A DNA stretch of 64,000 nucleotides from Pseudoclavibacter helvolus (GTDB lineage Bacteria > Actinomycetota > Actinomycetes > Actinomycetales > Microbacteriaceae): the NCBI RefSeq assembly GCF_014191305.1, contig NZ_JACHWJ010000004.1, positions 1-64,000 of the forward strand. The letters run 5' to 3'. Of the stretch, positions 34,619-43,170 are shown piece after piece. Position 1 is the stretch's first letter. The number at the start of each line of letters is the position of its first letter. The position numbers were made by a program, and so were the translations under genes. The notes under the pieces were generated by a model, which worked only from the letters and a program-made list of their open reading frames with translations, did no database searches and was not told the DNA's origin.

Positions 34619-36337
34619 ATGTCCCTCGAACCCAGTACTGCGGCGGCCGAATCGCGCGGAGACCGCCTCCGCGGCGCGGCTCCTGCAGGCCTCGCAGGAA
34701 TCGGTGCCGCGGCGCTCGGCGTCGGCCTCGGCGAGCTCGCCGCGGCCTTCCTGCAGACCACCGCGAGCCCGATCGTCGCGGTCGGGGCGCTGCTCATCGA
34801 CCTCGCGCCGCCATGGGCGAAGGACACGGCGATCGCTCTCTTCGGGACTGCAGACAAGATCGCCTTGATCGCCCTCGTCGCAGTTGTGCTCATCGTCGTC
34901 GCCGCGGTTGCCGGCGTGCTCGAGCGACGCCGCCCGCCGTGGGGGCGCGTGCTCATTGGCCTCATCGCGGCGATTGGCGCGGTTGCCGTAGCCACCCGCA
35001 CCCCCTTCTCTCCGCTCGACACCGTGCCGCCGCTCCTCGCGATGGTCGTCGCCGTGCTGACGCTCCAGTTCCTCGCCAAGACCCTCTTCGAGGCCGAGCT
35101 GCGGGCCAGGCAGCGAGCGAGCGAGTCCGAGCTCGCTGCAGCCCGGAGTTCGGCGATCGGTGCGACGAGCCGGGCCGCAGCGGCCGGATCGGCGCAAGCC
35201 ACTGAAGCCACTGAGACCCCCGAAATCTCCGAAACTACGGCTGTCCGTGAAGCCACCCCGCCCGTCGGCGTCGACCGCCGCCGCTTCCTCGTCTACGCGG
35301 GAGCATCCGTTGTCATCGGTGCCATCGCCGCAGCCTCAGGGGCCGCGCTCTCGGCTGGGACCCGCGCCGTCACCGCGGTCCGCGAAGCCATCGCTCTGCC
35401 GAAGGCCGCGGTCAAGGCCGCCGCCGTTCCAGCCGGCGCGCAGTTCGAGATCCCCGGCCTCCCACCGGTCGTCACCCCGAACGACGAGTTCTACCGAATC
35501 GATACCGCGCTCAGCGTGCCGCTCGTGAACCCAGAGGGGTGGTCACTGCGCATCCACGGGCTTGTCGACAACGAGGTGACCCTCACGTGGGACGAGCTCC
35601 TCGCCCTCCCGCTCGAGGAGAGCATCACGACCCTCATGTGCGTCTCCAACGAGGTCGGCGGTGGCCTCATCGGCAACGCGCTCTGGCTCGGCTACCCGCT
35701 GCGCGAATTGCTCATGCGCGCGGGCCCGCAGGCGGACGCCGACATGGTGCTGTCGAAGTCGGCGGACGGCTGGACCGCCAGCACGCCGATCGGTGCGCTC
35801 ACCGACGACCGCAACGCCATCCTCGCCGTCGGCATGAACGGCGAGCCGCTGCCCGCCGAGCACGGCTTCCCCGTGCGGATGGTCGTGCCGGGGTTGTACG
35901 GGTACGTGTCGGCAACGAAGTGGGTCGTTGACCTCGAGGTGACGCGCTTCGACCGCGTGAACGCCTACTGGACCGACCGCGGCTGGAGCGCGGAGGGGCC
36001 GATCAAGATCGGCTCACGCATCGACGTGCCGAGCAGCGGAAGCATCGGCGCGGGGCCGACGACGATCGCCGGTTTCGCCTGGCAGCAGCACGCTGGCATC
36101 GAGACCGTCGAGGTGCAGATCGACGACGGCGAGTGGCAGCAGACCGAGCTCGCCGCGCCCATCTCCGACGACACATGGCTGCAGTGGAAGCTCGACTGGG
36201 ACGCCCCCACCGGCGAACACTCCGTCCGCGTCCGGGCGACCTCGAGCGACGGCGAGGTGCAGACCGAGGCGCGCGCCAACGTCGTGCCAGACGGCGCGAC
36301 CGGCCACCACGAGATCAAGGTCAACGTCACGGCGTAG
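34619..36337 (+). CDS. molybdopterin-dependent oxidoreductase, membrane-anchored (sulfite oxidase/YedY fold)
   Basis: 572 aa. The N-terminal part has four hydrophobic segments (AALGVGLGELAAAFLQTTAS and IALIALVAVVLIVVAAVAGV among them), then a segment RRRFLVYAGASVVIGAIAAA followed by an exported domain. The molybdopterin fold runs from about residue 290 to 450 (PEGWSLRIHGLVDNEVTLTW; Mo-ligand Cys in TTLMCVSNEVGGGL; HGFPVRMVVPGLYGYVSATKW), and the C-terminal Ig-like dimerisation domain ends the protein (TTIAGFAWQQHAGIETVEVQ). Electron partner and substrate are unknown. ATG 34619 begins MSLEPSTAAAE. Confidence 0.92.
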   Translation: MSLEPSTAAAESRGDRLRGAAPAGLAGIGAAALGVGLGELAAAFLQTTASPIVAVGALLIDLAPPWAKDTAIALFGTADKIALIALVAVVLIVVAAVAGVLERRRPPWGRVLIGLIAAIGAVAVATRTPFSPLDTVPPLLAMVVAVLTLQFLAKTLFEAELRARQRASESELAAARSSAIGATSRAAAAGSAQATEATETPEISETTAVREATPPVGVDRRRFLVYAGASVVIGAIAAASGAALSAGTRAVTAVREAIALPKAAVKAAAVPAGAQFEIPGLPPVVTPNDEFYRIDTALSVPLVNPEGWSLRIHGLVDNEVTLTWDELLALPLEESITTLMCVSNEVGGGLIGNALWLGYPLRELLMRAGPQADADMVLSKSADGWTASTPIGALTDDRNAILAVGMNGEPLPAEHGFPVRMVVPGLYGYVSATKWVVDLEVTRFDRVNAYWTDRGWSAEGPIKIGSRIDVPSSGSIGAGPTTIAGFAWQQHAGIETVEVQIDDGEWQQTELAAPISDDTWLQWKLDWDAPTGEHSVRVRATSSDGEVQTEARANVVPDGATGHHEIKVNVTA

Positions 36338-36503
36338 CGCGGCTGTCGGCGGGGCCTGCCCACATCCGCTCGCACCACACCTTCCCCCTCCGCAGAGGTG
36401 CGGGAAGCGCATCCTCGTTCCGGGATGAGCCTGCAATTCCCAAAGGTCTGCGCCGTGTCTCAGACGTATGCACCGCGCAAGACGCCCCGATAGCCTGGTC
36501 GGG

Positions 36504-37142
36504 ATGCCTCCAACCTCCCCCGAAGAGCGTCCCCGTCCGTCGACCCTGCGCGATCTGCCGCGCGCCGCGTGGATCTCGGCACGCGCATCCACGCCGAACA
36601 GGCCGCTGGCGGTGCTCTCGGTGCCGATCTACGCGTTCTCGATCGTGCCCATGACGCTTCGCGGTGGGCTCTACCTCGACGAGTCGCGCACGGGAACGGT
36701 GCTGTTCGCGCGGCGCCGGCCCATCCGTGACGGCCTCGTGATCGGGCTCTGGACGGCCGCGGCGTTTGTGCTCTGGGTCGCGAGCATTCTGATCGTCGAC
36801 GCGGTGGTCATGCTGTTGCTCGGGATGCTCGGGATGCTCGTCTACGCGGCTCTGCTCGTTGGCGCCGTCATCGCACTGGTGCAGCCGGGTGGGACGACGC
36901 TTTCGGCGTGAGGGCCGGAGACGCCGAAGGGGGACAGATGGATGGTCGCGGCCCTTGCGCAGCTCCCTGGCACCCGAATGACCGCGGTGATGCTCGCGAG
37001 GCGCTTGATCGAGCAGACGCCGCCCGGTTCGATCATCGTCGCGGCGGCGGCAACGGATGCGCTCCTCGCGCGGTACGTGCGGGCCGGCTTCACGGCGGGT
37101 CGGGCGCGCCGCGTCTACCGCGTCGTGCCGGTCGAGGCCTGA
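36504..37142 (+). pseudogene. membrane protein/GNAT-like gene split by a TGA codon
   Basis: The first part, 36504-36911, encodes 135 aa with two hydrophobic stretches (AAFVLWVASILIVDAVVMLL, then MLGMLVYAALLVGAVIALV). It ends at TGA 36909-36911. The same frame continues directly with GPETPKGDRWMVAALAQLPG, TRMTAVMLARRLIEQTPPGS and ALLARYVRAGFTAGRARRVY to the stop at 37142; the last part resembles the end of a GNAT acetyltransferase. One change (for example CGA to TGA) would explain the break. Alternatively the second half is a separate small gene starting at ATG 36942. Function unknown. Confidence 0.6.
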
Positions 37143-37214
37143 GCGGAGAACCGCAGAAGTGCGGGAGATGCGGGCGCGGCCGCAGAGGCGGGGCGGAAGG
37201 CCCGCAGACGTAAA

Positions 37215-37249
37215 GAAACCCCTGTGCGTAGAAGCCGCACAAGGGTTTC
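37215..37249 (-). terminator. terminator of the tRNA operon
   Basis: On the minus strand GAAACCCTTGTGCG pairs with CGCACAGGGGTTTC (plus 37215-37228 with 37236-37249, one G-T-type mismatch) with a 7-nt loop, followed by TTTACG. It starts 3 bp after the 3' end of tRNA-Phe, so it closes the Glu-Asp-Phe transcript. Confidence 0.85.
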
Positions 37250-37251
37250 AG

Positions 37252-37324
37252 TGGCTCCGACGGGCGTCGATCCCGTGACCTCACGATTTTCAGTCGTGCG
37301 CTCTACCAACTGAGCTACAGAGCC
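37252..37324 (-). tRNA. tRNA-Phe (GAA)
   Basis: 73-nt cloverleaf on the minus strand. Acceptor GGCTCTG pairs with CGGAGCC, discriminator A, D-arm AGCTCAGTTGGTAGAGC, anticodon loop CTGAAAA with GAA, T-arm with GGATCGACGCC-type loop. CCA is not encoded. Third gene of the Glu-Asp-Phe cluster. Confidence 0.97.
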
Positions 37325-37403
37325 GGAGGCTGATGCCTCATGGCGACTCACTGATGTTTGTCGCCCTTGCAAATTGCCCTCTTCGAGAAGAGGGCAAGAT
37401 GCT

Positions 37404-37480
37404 TGGCGACCCTGACGGGACTTGAACCCGCGACCTCCGCCGTGACAGGGCGGCGCGCTAACCAACTGCGCTACAGGGCC
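37404..37480 (-). tRNA. tRNA-Asp (GTC), CCA encoded
   Basis: 77 nt including an encoded CCA (37404-37406). Acceptor GGCCCTG pairs with CAGGGTC, discriminator G, D-arm AGCGCAGTTGGTTAGCGC, anticodon loop CTGTCAC with GTC, T-loop GGTTCAAGTCC. Second gene of the cluster. Confidence 0.97.
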
Positions 37481-37572
37481 TTACTTTGGTGTCTCAGCCT
37501 GGGCTGATTCATCCGTATTCGATTGCGACAGTTCAATGTACAGCATCCCAGCACCTGGTGTTGTCACGACCG

Positions 37573-37645
37573 TGACCCCAACGGGATTCGAACCCGTGTT
37601 AACGCCGTGAAAGGGCGCCGTCCTAGGCCGCTAAACGATGGGGCC
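37573..37645 (-). tRNA. tRNA-Glu (TTC)
   Basis: 73 nt. Acceptor GGCCCCA pairs with TGGGGTC, discriminator A, D-arm GTTTAGCGGCCTAGGAC, anticodon loop CCTTTCA with TTC, T-loop GGTTCGAATCC. First gene of the cluster in transcription order; CCA not encoded. Confidence 0.97.
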
Positions 37646-38005
37646 GAGTGCTTGTAGCTGACTTGACTACCGAGAGAAGAGCATAGGGGCGATTTCCGAT
37701 CACGGCAAATCGGGCGCCGCCTCCGCGCGCGTTCGGCGTGTCGCGCTTCGACGGGTCGGGACCGAGCGCAGGCTTCCTCGTATCCGGATGCACCCCGCGA
37801 GGCGCGTAATTCCGGCCCACACGACGACCCGGTACAGCTTTCATCACCCGGGTCTCTGTGACGCGCTAGGCAGATGTTGACAAACTTGTTACTGTTTCTC
37901 GTGTTGTTGGTGTGAAACAAGTGACTGCAGTGGTAGATGCAGTCTCGTGTTGCCGCAGAGGCGTCCGCCTCGTTCCGCACCCGAGATTCACCACGAGGAG
38001 AGCGA
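37646..38005. other. divergent promoter gap between tRNA cluster and M23 gene
   Basis: 360 bp without a gene. A TTGACA hexamer at 37877-37882 may be a -35 box for the hydrolase gene but has no good -10 partner at normal spacing. ACTTGTT (37884-37890) and AACAAGT (37917-37923) form a weak inverted repeat. The 5' leader of the hydrolase is about 100 nt; I found no riboswitch pattern that I could defend. Confidence 0.4.
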
Positions 38006-39784
38006 ATGCCCGCCACCAGGAGCCGAAAGCCCCTGCGACTCCGCGACCGCTGGCGTACCCCGCTCGTCGGTGCAGCATCCGCCGCCGTTCTGGCCGCGCT
38101 TGCGCTCTCCGCTGGTCCCGCGTTCGCCGCGGATGACGACTACGCCACCTGGGAGGATGTCGTCGCCGCCGAAGGCAACGTCGACCGCCAGGAATCGCTG
38201 ATCGCCGAGATCGAGCAGCAGATCGCCGACCTCGACGCGAAGGTCACCACCGCCGCAGCCCAGGCCAAGGCCGCCGGTGAAGAGCACGGCAAGGCGCAGA
38301 CCGCGTCGAGCGAGAAGTTCGCCGAGGTCACGATCCTGCAGGAGCAGGCGGATGCGGCCGAAGAGAAGGCCTCGACGTCTCGTGAGAAGGCCGGCCAGCT
38401 GGCCGCCGCCATGAGCACGCGCGGAGCTGGCGACCCCAAGCTCGCCCTCTTCCTCAACCCGGGCGACGCCGACACGCTGCTCTACCAGCTCGGCACCATC
38501 AGCAAGCTTTCCGAGCAGACCGACGGCATCTACAACCAGGCCGTCACCGAGAAGAACACCGCAGATGTCCTCGGAACCCAGGCGACCGCCGCGCACGACG
38601 AGCTCGCGAAGCTCGAAGCCGACACGAAGACGAAGTTCGACGCGGCGCAGGCCGAGCAGGTTGTCCTCCAGAACGAGAAGTACCTCGCTGACGACAAGAA
38701 GGCCGACCTCCAGGCCATGCTCGCGCCGCTCAAGGAGAAGCGCGACGTCACCGCCAGCGACTACGCAGCCGGCGAGAAGCTCCGCCAGGAGCAGGTCGCG
38801 CAGACGAACCGCGAACGTGCAGAAGCCGCGGCCGCCTACCAGGAAGAGGCGTACCAGCAGGCCGTCGCCGACGCTGAGGCAGCAGGCGTCCAGGCGCCGG
38901 CCAAGCCCGACATCTCCACCGACGTGCCAGAGGCATCCGCCCCGCTCGCGCCAGCCGACCCGACCGATCCTTCTGTCGCCCCGGAATCGCTGCGCCCGCC
39001 GGCACAGGCCGCACCTCCTGGCCAGCCTTCTGCCCCGCCGACGGCCACGGCGGACCCGACCGCGCCGGTCGCGCCGCAGCAGCCGACCGCTCCCGCCGAG
39101 TCGCCCGCCCCGAACCCCGACCCCGTCACGCCGGCACCGACCACGGCCCCGGAGCCGACGACCGCCCCGGAGCCGACGCAGGCGCCCGAGCCGGAGCCGA
39201 CGACCGCGCCGACCACGGCGCCCGAGCCCGACCCCACGAAGCCCGACATCGAGATCCTCCCCGAGGAGCCGCAGAAGCCTGACGTCGAGCTCGAACCGGA
39301 GCCCGAACCCGAGCCCGAAGTCGTCGCACCGACCACTCCGGAGACCCCGAGCGGAGTGCTGGCCGGCTACTACGGGCCGATCAGCAGCGGCGTTGTCACC
39401 GACGAGTACGGCATGCGCCTGCACCCGATCTTCGGCACCTACCGCATGCACAACGGCCTTGACCTCGGCGTCAACGGTGGTACCTGCGGCGCTCCGCTCT
39501 ACGCGGTGCACAGCGGCACCATCACCTACGCCGGCTACAACGGCGGCTTCGGAAACCACGTTGTGCTTGACTTCGGCAACGGCACCGAGGTCTCCTACTC
39601 GCACATCATGGACGGCGGCATCAACGTCTACGTCGGCCAGACCGTCAACGCAGGCGATGTGCTCGCCTACGCCGGGACGACAGGTTCCTCCACCGGCTGC
39701 CACCTCCACTTCGAGCTGAAGTACTGGGGCACGCTGATGGACCCGAAGCCGTGGCTCGCCTCGGCAGGCATCTACTACTACTGA
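38006..39784 (+). CDS. secreted M23 peptidoglycan hydrolase with coiled coil and Pro-rich linker
   Basis: Exported cell-wall endopeptidase, 592 aa. Signal peptide at about 1-43 (LVGAASAAVLAALALSAGPA then FAAD). Residues about 50-300 form a long coiled coil (for example ESLIAEIEQQIADLDAKVTT). Then comes a linker of about 150 residues rich in Pro, Ala, Thr and Glu (PTTAPEPTTAPEPTQAPEPE). The C-terminal M23 domain has HNGLDLGVNGG, GFGNHVVLDFGNG and HLHFELKYWG, which supply the zinc His and Asp residues. ATG 38006 follows GAGGAG; the earlier in-frame start at 37937 would displace the signal peptide. Coiled-coil M23 proteins of this form usually assist septum splitting. Confidence 0.93.
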   Translation: MPATRSRKPLRLRDRWRTPLVGAASAAVLAALALSAGPAFAADDDYATWEDVVAAEGNVDRQESLIAEIEQQIADLDAKVTTAAAQAKAAGEEHGKAQTASSEKFAEVTILQEQADAAEEKASTSREKAGQLAAAMSTRGAGDPKLALFLNPGDADTLLYQLGTISKLSEQTDGIYNQAVTEKNTADVLGTQATAAHDELAKLEADTKTKFDAAQAEQVVLQNEKYLADDKKADLQAMLAPLKEKRDVTASDYAAGEKLRQEQVAQTNRERAEAAAAYQEEAYQQAVADAEAAGVQAPAKPDISTDVPEASAPLAPADPTDPSVAPESLRPPAQAAPPGQPSAPPTATADPTAPVAPQQPTAPAESPAPNPDPVTPAPTTAPEPTTAPEPTQAPEPEPTTAPTTAPEPDPTKPDIEILPEEPQKPDVELEPEPEPEPEVVAPTTPETPSGVLAGYYGPISSGVVTDEYGMRLHPIFGTYRMHNGLDLGVNGGTCGAPLYAVHSGTITYAGYNGGFGNHVVLDFGNGTEVSYSHIMDGGINVYVGQTVNAGDVLAYAGTTGSSTGCHLHFELKYWGTLMDPKPWLASAGIYYY

Positions 39785-39823
39785 TTCTGATTCGCACGCA
39801 CGTCAGCTGACGTCAGCGTGAGC

Positions 39824-39860
39824 GAAGGGCGGCTCCTCGCTTCGGCGGGAGCGGCCCTTC
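39824..39860 (+). terminator. terminator-like hairpin after M23 gene
   Basis: GAAGGGCGGCTCC (39824-39836) pairs with GGAGCGGCCCTTC (39848-39860) with one mismatch and an 11-nt loop. The perfect 12-bp palindrome CGTCAGCTGACG lies just upstream at 39801-39812. No T-run follows. Confidence 0.7.
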
Positions 39861-39920
39861 TGCGTGCTGACGCCGCGCGTGTCAGTTGACCTTCAGGCTG
39901 CATCTTCGGCGGCTAGCTGT

Positions 39921-39992
39921 CCAAGTTCCGTGATGATTCGCGTGCCTGGGCACGTGTCAGTGGCCTACGTCCGCTCTCGTCACGGAAGTTGG
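39921..39992. repeat. intergenic palindrome, family AAGTTCCGTGA
   Basis: CCAAGTTCCGTGA (39921-39933) and TCACGGAAGTTGG (39980-39992) pair with one mismatch in 13, around a core that has its own small hairpin (CGTGC/GCACG). The layout matches the other long palindromes in this window, and the inner words resemble the TTCGGTGAC family. Confidence 0.7.
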
Positions 39993-40002
39993 TCAAGACC
40001 AC

Positions 40003-40114
40003 CCGACCGCTCCGCCCCGACCGCTCCGCCCCGACCGCTCCGCCCCGACCGCTCCGCCCCGACCGCTCCGCCCCGACCGCTCCGCCCCGAACGCTCCGCC
40101 CCGAAGGCTCGGCC
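40003..40114. repeat. 14-bp tandem repeat, 8 units
   Basis: The unit CCGACCGCTCCGCC occurs six times perfectly (40003-40086), then once with one change (40087-40100) and once degenerate (40101-40114). It begins 10 bp after the palindrome at 39921-39992 and lies between the M23 gene and the pyrophosphatase gene. The unit is not a codon multiple, and no gene covers it. The array is pyrimidine-rich on one strand. Confidence 0.95.
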
Positions 40115-40145
40115 ACCGCGTGTTGGCAGGCACCGCGCGCACGAA

Positions 40146-40191
40146 GAAGCCCCGCATCCACCGCTGAACTCGTCAGGGGATGCGGGGCTTC
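40146..40191. terminator. bidirectional terminator hairpin before ppa end
   Basis: Perfect 14-bp arms GAAGCCCCGCATCC (40146-40159) and GGATGCGGGGCTTC (40178-40191). It lies 36 bp beyond the pyrophosphatase stop on the minus strand, where it is followed by TTCG, and after the repeat array on the plus strand. A rho-independent terminator for ppa is the simplest reading. Confidence 0.8.
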
Positions 40192-40226
40192 GTCAGCCTG
40201 TCGCCGGTCGAGCCGGCGGACGCTGC

Positions 40227-40715
40227 CTATTCGGCGGGCTTGTACTGCGCGATGGAGCGCTCGATGATGGCCTCGGCGGCGGCTGCGTCGCCCCAGGCCT
40301 CGACCTTGACCCACTTGCCGGGCTCGAGGTCCTTGTAGTGCTCGAAGAAGTGCTTGAGCTGGTCCTTGGTCGAGTCGTCGACGTCGCCGAGGTCCTGGAT
40401 CTTCGCCCAGCGGGGGTCCTTCGCGGGGACGCAGAGGATCTTGTCGTCTCCGCCTGCCTCGTCTGCCATGTTGAGCACGCCGACGGGGCGCACCTTCAGG
40501 CCGACGCCAGGGAAGAGCGGGTACTCGAGGAGCACGAGCGCGTCGAGGGGGTCGCCGTCGTCGGCGAGGGTGTGCTCGAAGAAGCCGTAGTCCACGGGGT
40601 ACACGAACGGCGTGAAGAGCACGCGGTCGAGGAAGACGCGGCCGGTCTCGTGGTCGACCTCGTACTTGTTGTGGCTTCCGCGCGGGATTTCGATGACGAC
40701 GTCGTAGCTGCCCAT
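40227..40715 (-). CDS. ppa: inorganic pyrophosphatase, family I
   Basis: Hydrolyses pyrophosphate to phosphate, driving biosynthetic reactions forward. 162 aa, standard length. Motifs: [17 protein letters not shown] at the N-terminus, FVYPVDYGF, the metal signature [11 protein letters not shown], and [16 protein letters not shown] 40715 follows an AGGAG-type site on the minus strand (AAGGAGCGCC). Confidence 0.97.
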   Translation of the reverse strand: MGSYDVVIEIPRGSHNKYEVDHETGRVFLDRVLFTPFVYPVDYGFFEHTLADDGDPLDALVLLEYPLFPGVGLKVRPVGVLNMADEAGGDDKILCVPAKDPRWAKIQDLGDVDDSTKDQLKHFFEHYKDLEPGKWVKVEAWGDAAAAEAIIERSIAQYKPAE

Positions 40716-40951
40716 GGCGCTCCTTCGTTGCGCCTGGTGGCGCTCAATCTGTGTGGCTTGTCGGCGGGGCCCAGTTTGGCGCTGCTCGCCGCACGAAACC
40801 GTTGGTTTCGTTCGGGTTCAGGGTAGTGGATGCGCCCCGGCTGGGGGTGCGGATGCCTGGTTTCCGTCACCGGAGTCCTGGGTGCGTGGCGTGGATCGTC
40901 GTGTGACTCCGCGCTGTGGCCGTGGGGTGATCCCGTGGCATGCTGGTCTGC

Positions 40952-41212
40952 ATGCCTGATCTCAAGGAAGCGCTGCATGTCGACCCGTTCATCCCGCTCC
41001 GCGAGGGGACTGGTCAGGCGCTGCCGCACGCGCTGTCACTGGGTACGGCGCTGGTTGCCGGTGTGCAGTTCACGCTGCTCGGTGCGGCCCTGGTGAGCCT
41101 CCTGCGTCGCAAGCCGAACGAGGTTCGGGGTTCGCGACTCGCGTGGGGTGTGTTCTCGCTGGTGAACTTCATCGGCCCGATCTCGTACTTCCTTTTCGGC
41201 CGCAAGCGTTGA
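40952..41212 (+). CDS. small two-helix membrane protein
   Basis: 86 aa with two hydrophobic helices (LSLGTALVAGVQFTLLGAAL, then WGVFSLVNFIGPISYFLFG) and a basic C-terminus (FGRKR). The second helix, ending GPISYFLFGRKR, resembles the membrane part of phospholipase-D N-terminal (PLDc_N) small proteins. ATG 40952 is preferred; an in-frame ATG at 40940 has no better ribosome site. It precedes tilS by 95 bp. Function unknown. Confidence 0.7.
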   Translation: MPDLKEALHVDPFIPLREGTGQALPHALSLGTALVAGVQFTLLGAALVSLLRRKPNEVRGSRLAWGVFSLVNFIGPISYFLFGRKR

Positions 41213-41295
41213 GGTTGCTGCCAGGGGCGGCCTCGCGACGGCCGGTCCTTGAGGGATGTTCTGGCTCCGAGCGTGACGGTTCGCGCGGGCGCGTT

Positions 41296-41310
41296 TAGGC
41301 TGTACCTGTG
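41296..41310 (+). promoter_or_regulatory. -10 box and leaderless start of tilS
   Basis: TAGGCT at 41296-41301 is a good actinobacterial -10 hexamer and ends 6 bp before the GTG start of tilS at 41308, with no ribosome site between. This spacing fits a leaderless transcript beginning at the start codon. Confidence 0.55.
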
Positions 41311-42336
41311 TCAGATCGCCCTCGCCTCACTCCAGCAGTCGCCGACCTTCGTCGAGCCGTCCGTGGTTCGCTCCTCGGGCGTGTGCAAAAGGGTGACCGA
41401 ATTCTGGTTGCGCTGAGCGGAGGGCCTGACTCGCTGGCGCTCGCTGCAGCCGCGGTTTTCGAGGCGAAGCGCCTCGAGGTCGAGGCTGGCGCGATCATCA
41501 TCGACCACGATCTGCAGGAGGGCTCCGCGAAGATCGCGGAGCACGCTGCTGAGCAGGCGGCTGAGCTTGGCCTCGCCCCGGTGAGCGTCGTGCGCGTCAA
41601 CGTCGAAGATCTTGGTGCCGGCCCCGAGGCGTCCGCCCGGGTGGCCCGCTACGAGGCGATCGAGGCCGTGCGCATCGAGACCGGAGCATCCTGGGTGCTC
41701 CTCGGGCACACGCTCGATGACCAGGCGGAGACGGTGCTCCTTGGCCTCGCTCGCGGTTCCGGCGCAAAGAGCCTGCACGGAATGGCGCCCGTCACGGGAA
41801 CGCTGCTGCGTCCGCTGCTTGGCCTGCACCGCCAGGTGACGGTTCAGGCGTGCGAAGACCAGGGCCTCACGCCGTGGATCGACCCGCACAACAGCGACCC
41901 CGCCTACACGCGTGTTCGCGTGCGCGACACCGTTCTGCCGCTTCTCGAGAAGGAGCTCGGCCCCGGCATCTCGGAGGCGCTCGCCCGCACGGCGACGACC
42001 CTGCGTGAAGACTCTGAGACGTTGGATGCGCTTGCCCTCGAGTGGGCACACGAGATCGTCAACACAGATGCGGATGGTCGCATCTCACTCGACGTGGGCG
42101 GCATCGTCGCGCAGCCGCCTGCGCTGCGTCAGCGCATCTGCCGAATCGTCGCCGAGCAGGGCTTCGGCGTCTCGCTGACGCGCCGCCACACGATGGCGGT
42201 CACGGCCCTCGCAACGGAGTGGCGCGGTCAGGGACCAGTCGACCTGCCCGGTATTCGCGTCGAGCGTGAGAAGGGCCGCATCCTCTTCGGTGCGACGGCC
42301 TCCGCGCACGACGACCACCTCGACGAAACCGCCTAG
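41308..42336 (+). CDS. tilS: tRNA(Ile)-lysidine synthetase
   Basis: Modifies the wobble C of the AUA-reading tRNA-Ile to lysidine using ATP; essential in most bacteria. 342 aa. The PP-loop ATP motif is VALSGGPDSLALAAAA near residue 35, followed by IIDHDLQEGS and GHTLDDQAETVLLGLARGS, and WIDPHNSDPAYTRVRVR in the tRNA-binding part. GTG 41308 lies at a likely leaderless promoter. It is followed by hpt and ftsH on the same strand, the usual actinobacterial order. Confidence 0.95.
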   Translation: MSDRPRLTPAVADLRRAVRGSLLGRVQKGDRILVALSGGPDSLALAAAAVFEAKRLEVEAGAIIIDHDLQEGSAKIAEHAAEQAAELGLAPVSVVRVNVEDLGAGPEASARVARYEAIEAVRIETGASWVLLGHTLDDQAETVLLGLARGSGAKSLHGMAPVTGTLLRPLLGLHRQVTVQACEDQGLTPWIDPHNSDPAYTRVRVRDTVLPLLEKELGPGISEALARTATTLREDSETLDALALEWAHEIVNTDADGRISLDVGGIVAQPPALRQRICRIVAEQGFGVSLTRRHTMAVTALATEWRGQGPVDLPGIRVEREKGRILFGATASAHDDHLDETA

Positions 42337-42396
42337 CTTCACCCGTTCCGCACACCACGTTCGTTTTTCGAGCGTTGATCCACCCAGGGAGCCAGG

Positions 42397-42954
42397 ATGC
42401 GCGCCACTGATATTCCGAACGACGTCCGCGAGGTCCTCATCACGGAGGAGGAGATCCAGGCGAAGCTCGCCGAGATCGCCCGCCAGATCGAGGTCGACTA
42501 TGCCGAATGCGAGCCGCTGCTGATCGGCGTGCTCAAGGGCGCGGTCATGGTCGTGTCCGACCTGTCGCGCGAGCTGACGATCCCGCTGAAGATGGACTGG
42601 ATGGCCGTGAGCTCCTACGGTTCCGGTACCGAGTCGAGTGGTGTTGTCCGCATCCTGAAGGACCTGGACACCGACCTCACGGGCCGCCACGTGCTCATCG
42701 TCGAGGACATCATCGACTCGGGCCTGACCCTGTCGTGGCTCAAGAAGAACCTCGAGTCTCGTGGCCCAGCGTCCGTTGAGATCTGCACGCTGCTGCGCAA
42801 GCCGGAGCGCCTCAAGTCGGACGTGCCCGTGCGTTACGTCGGCTTCGACGTGCCCAACGAGTTCGTGGTCGGCTATGGCCTGGACTACGACGAGCAGTAC
42901 CGCCACCTGCGCGACATCATCGTGCTGCAGCCGCACGTGTACGGCGGCGAGTAG
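42397..42954 (+). CDS. hpt: hypoxanthine phosphoribosyltransferase
   Basis: Purine salvage enzyme, 185 aa. The PRPP-binding motif is HVLIVEDIIDSGLTL, with LLIGVLKGAVMVVSDLSREL before it and VGFDVPNEFVVGYGLDYDEQY near the end. The ATG has AGGGAG about 9 bp upstream. It is 60 bp after tilS, with a terminator hairpin downstream before ftsH. Confidence 0.97.
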   Translation: MRATDIPNDVREVLITEEEIQAKLAEIARQIEVDYAECEPLLIGVLKGAVMVVSDLSRELTIPLKMDWMAVSSYGSGTESSGVVRILKDLDTDLTGRHVLIVEDIIDSGLTLSWLKKNLESRGPASVEICTLLRKPERLKSDVPVRYVGFDVPNEFVVGYGLDYDEQYRHLRDIIVLQPHVYGGE

Positions 42955-42974
42955 GCGCACACGAACGACGAGTT

Positions 42975-43008
42975 CGAGGCGAGGGCACCGCTTGGTGTCC
43001 TCGCCTCG
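42975..43008 (+). terminator. terminator after hpt
   Basis: CGAGGCGAGGGCACC (42975-42989) pairs with GGTGTCCTCGCCTCG (42994-43008) over 15 positions (one G-U pair) with a 4-nt GCTT loop, followed by TTCCGTTCC. Confidence 0.85.
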
Positions 43009-43170
43009 TTCCGTTCCGAGGGACTTAAGCGCGGATGCTCCGAGCGCCTTCAGCGAACACTGGACACCCGTGTCGGTGGTGCCGAGTACCATGACTTTCG
43101 ATTGCGCGCCCTGGTGCGCTGGCGAAGAACCGGCTGAAAGGCACCGAGCACGCCACTCGAGTCTCGACTT

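Noticed and set aside
37859-38005. Riboswitch (for example the cyclic-di-AMP type found before cell-wall hydrolases) upstream of the M23 gene
   Set aside because: The leader is about 100-150 nt and I cannot find conserved motif words or a pseudoknot; the idea rests only on gene type.
40003-40114. 14-bp array as iteron origin of replication
   Set aside because: No replication initiator gene or AT-rich region is nearby, the array is strongly GC-rich, and the surrounding genes are chromosomal housekeeping genes.
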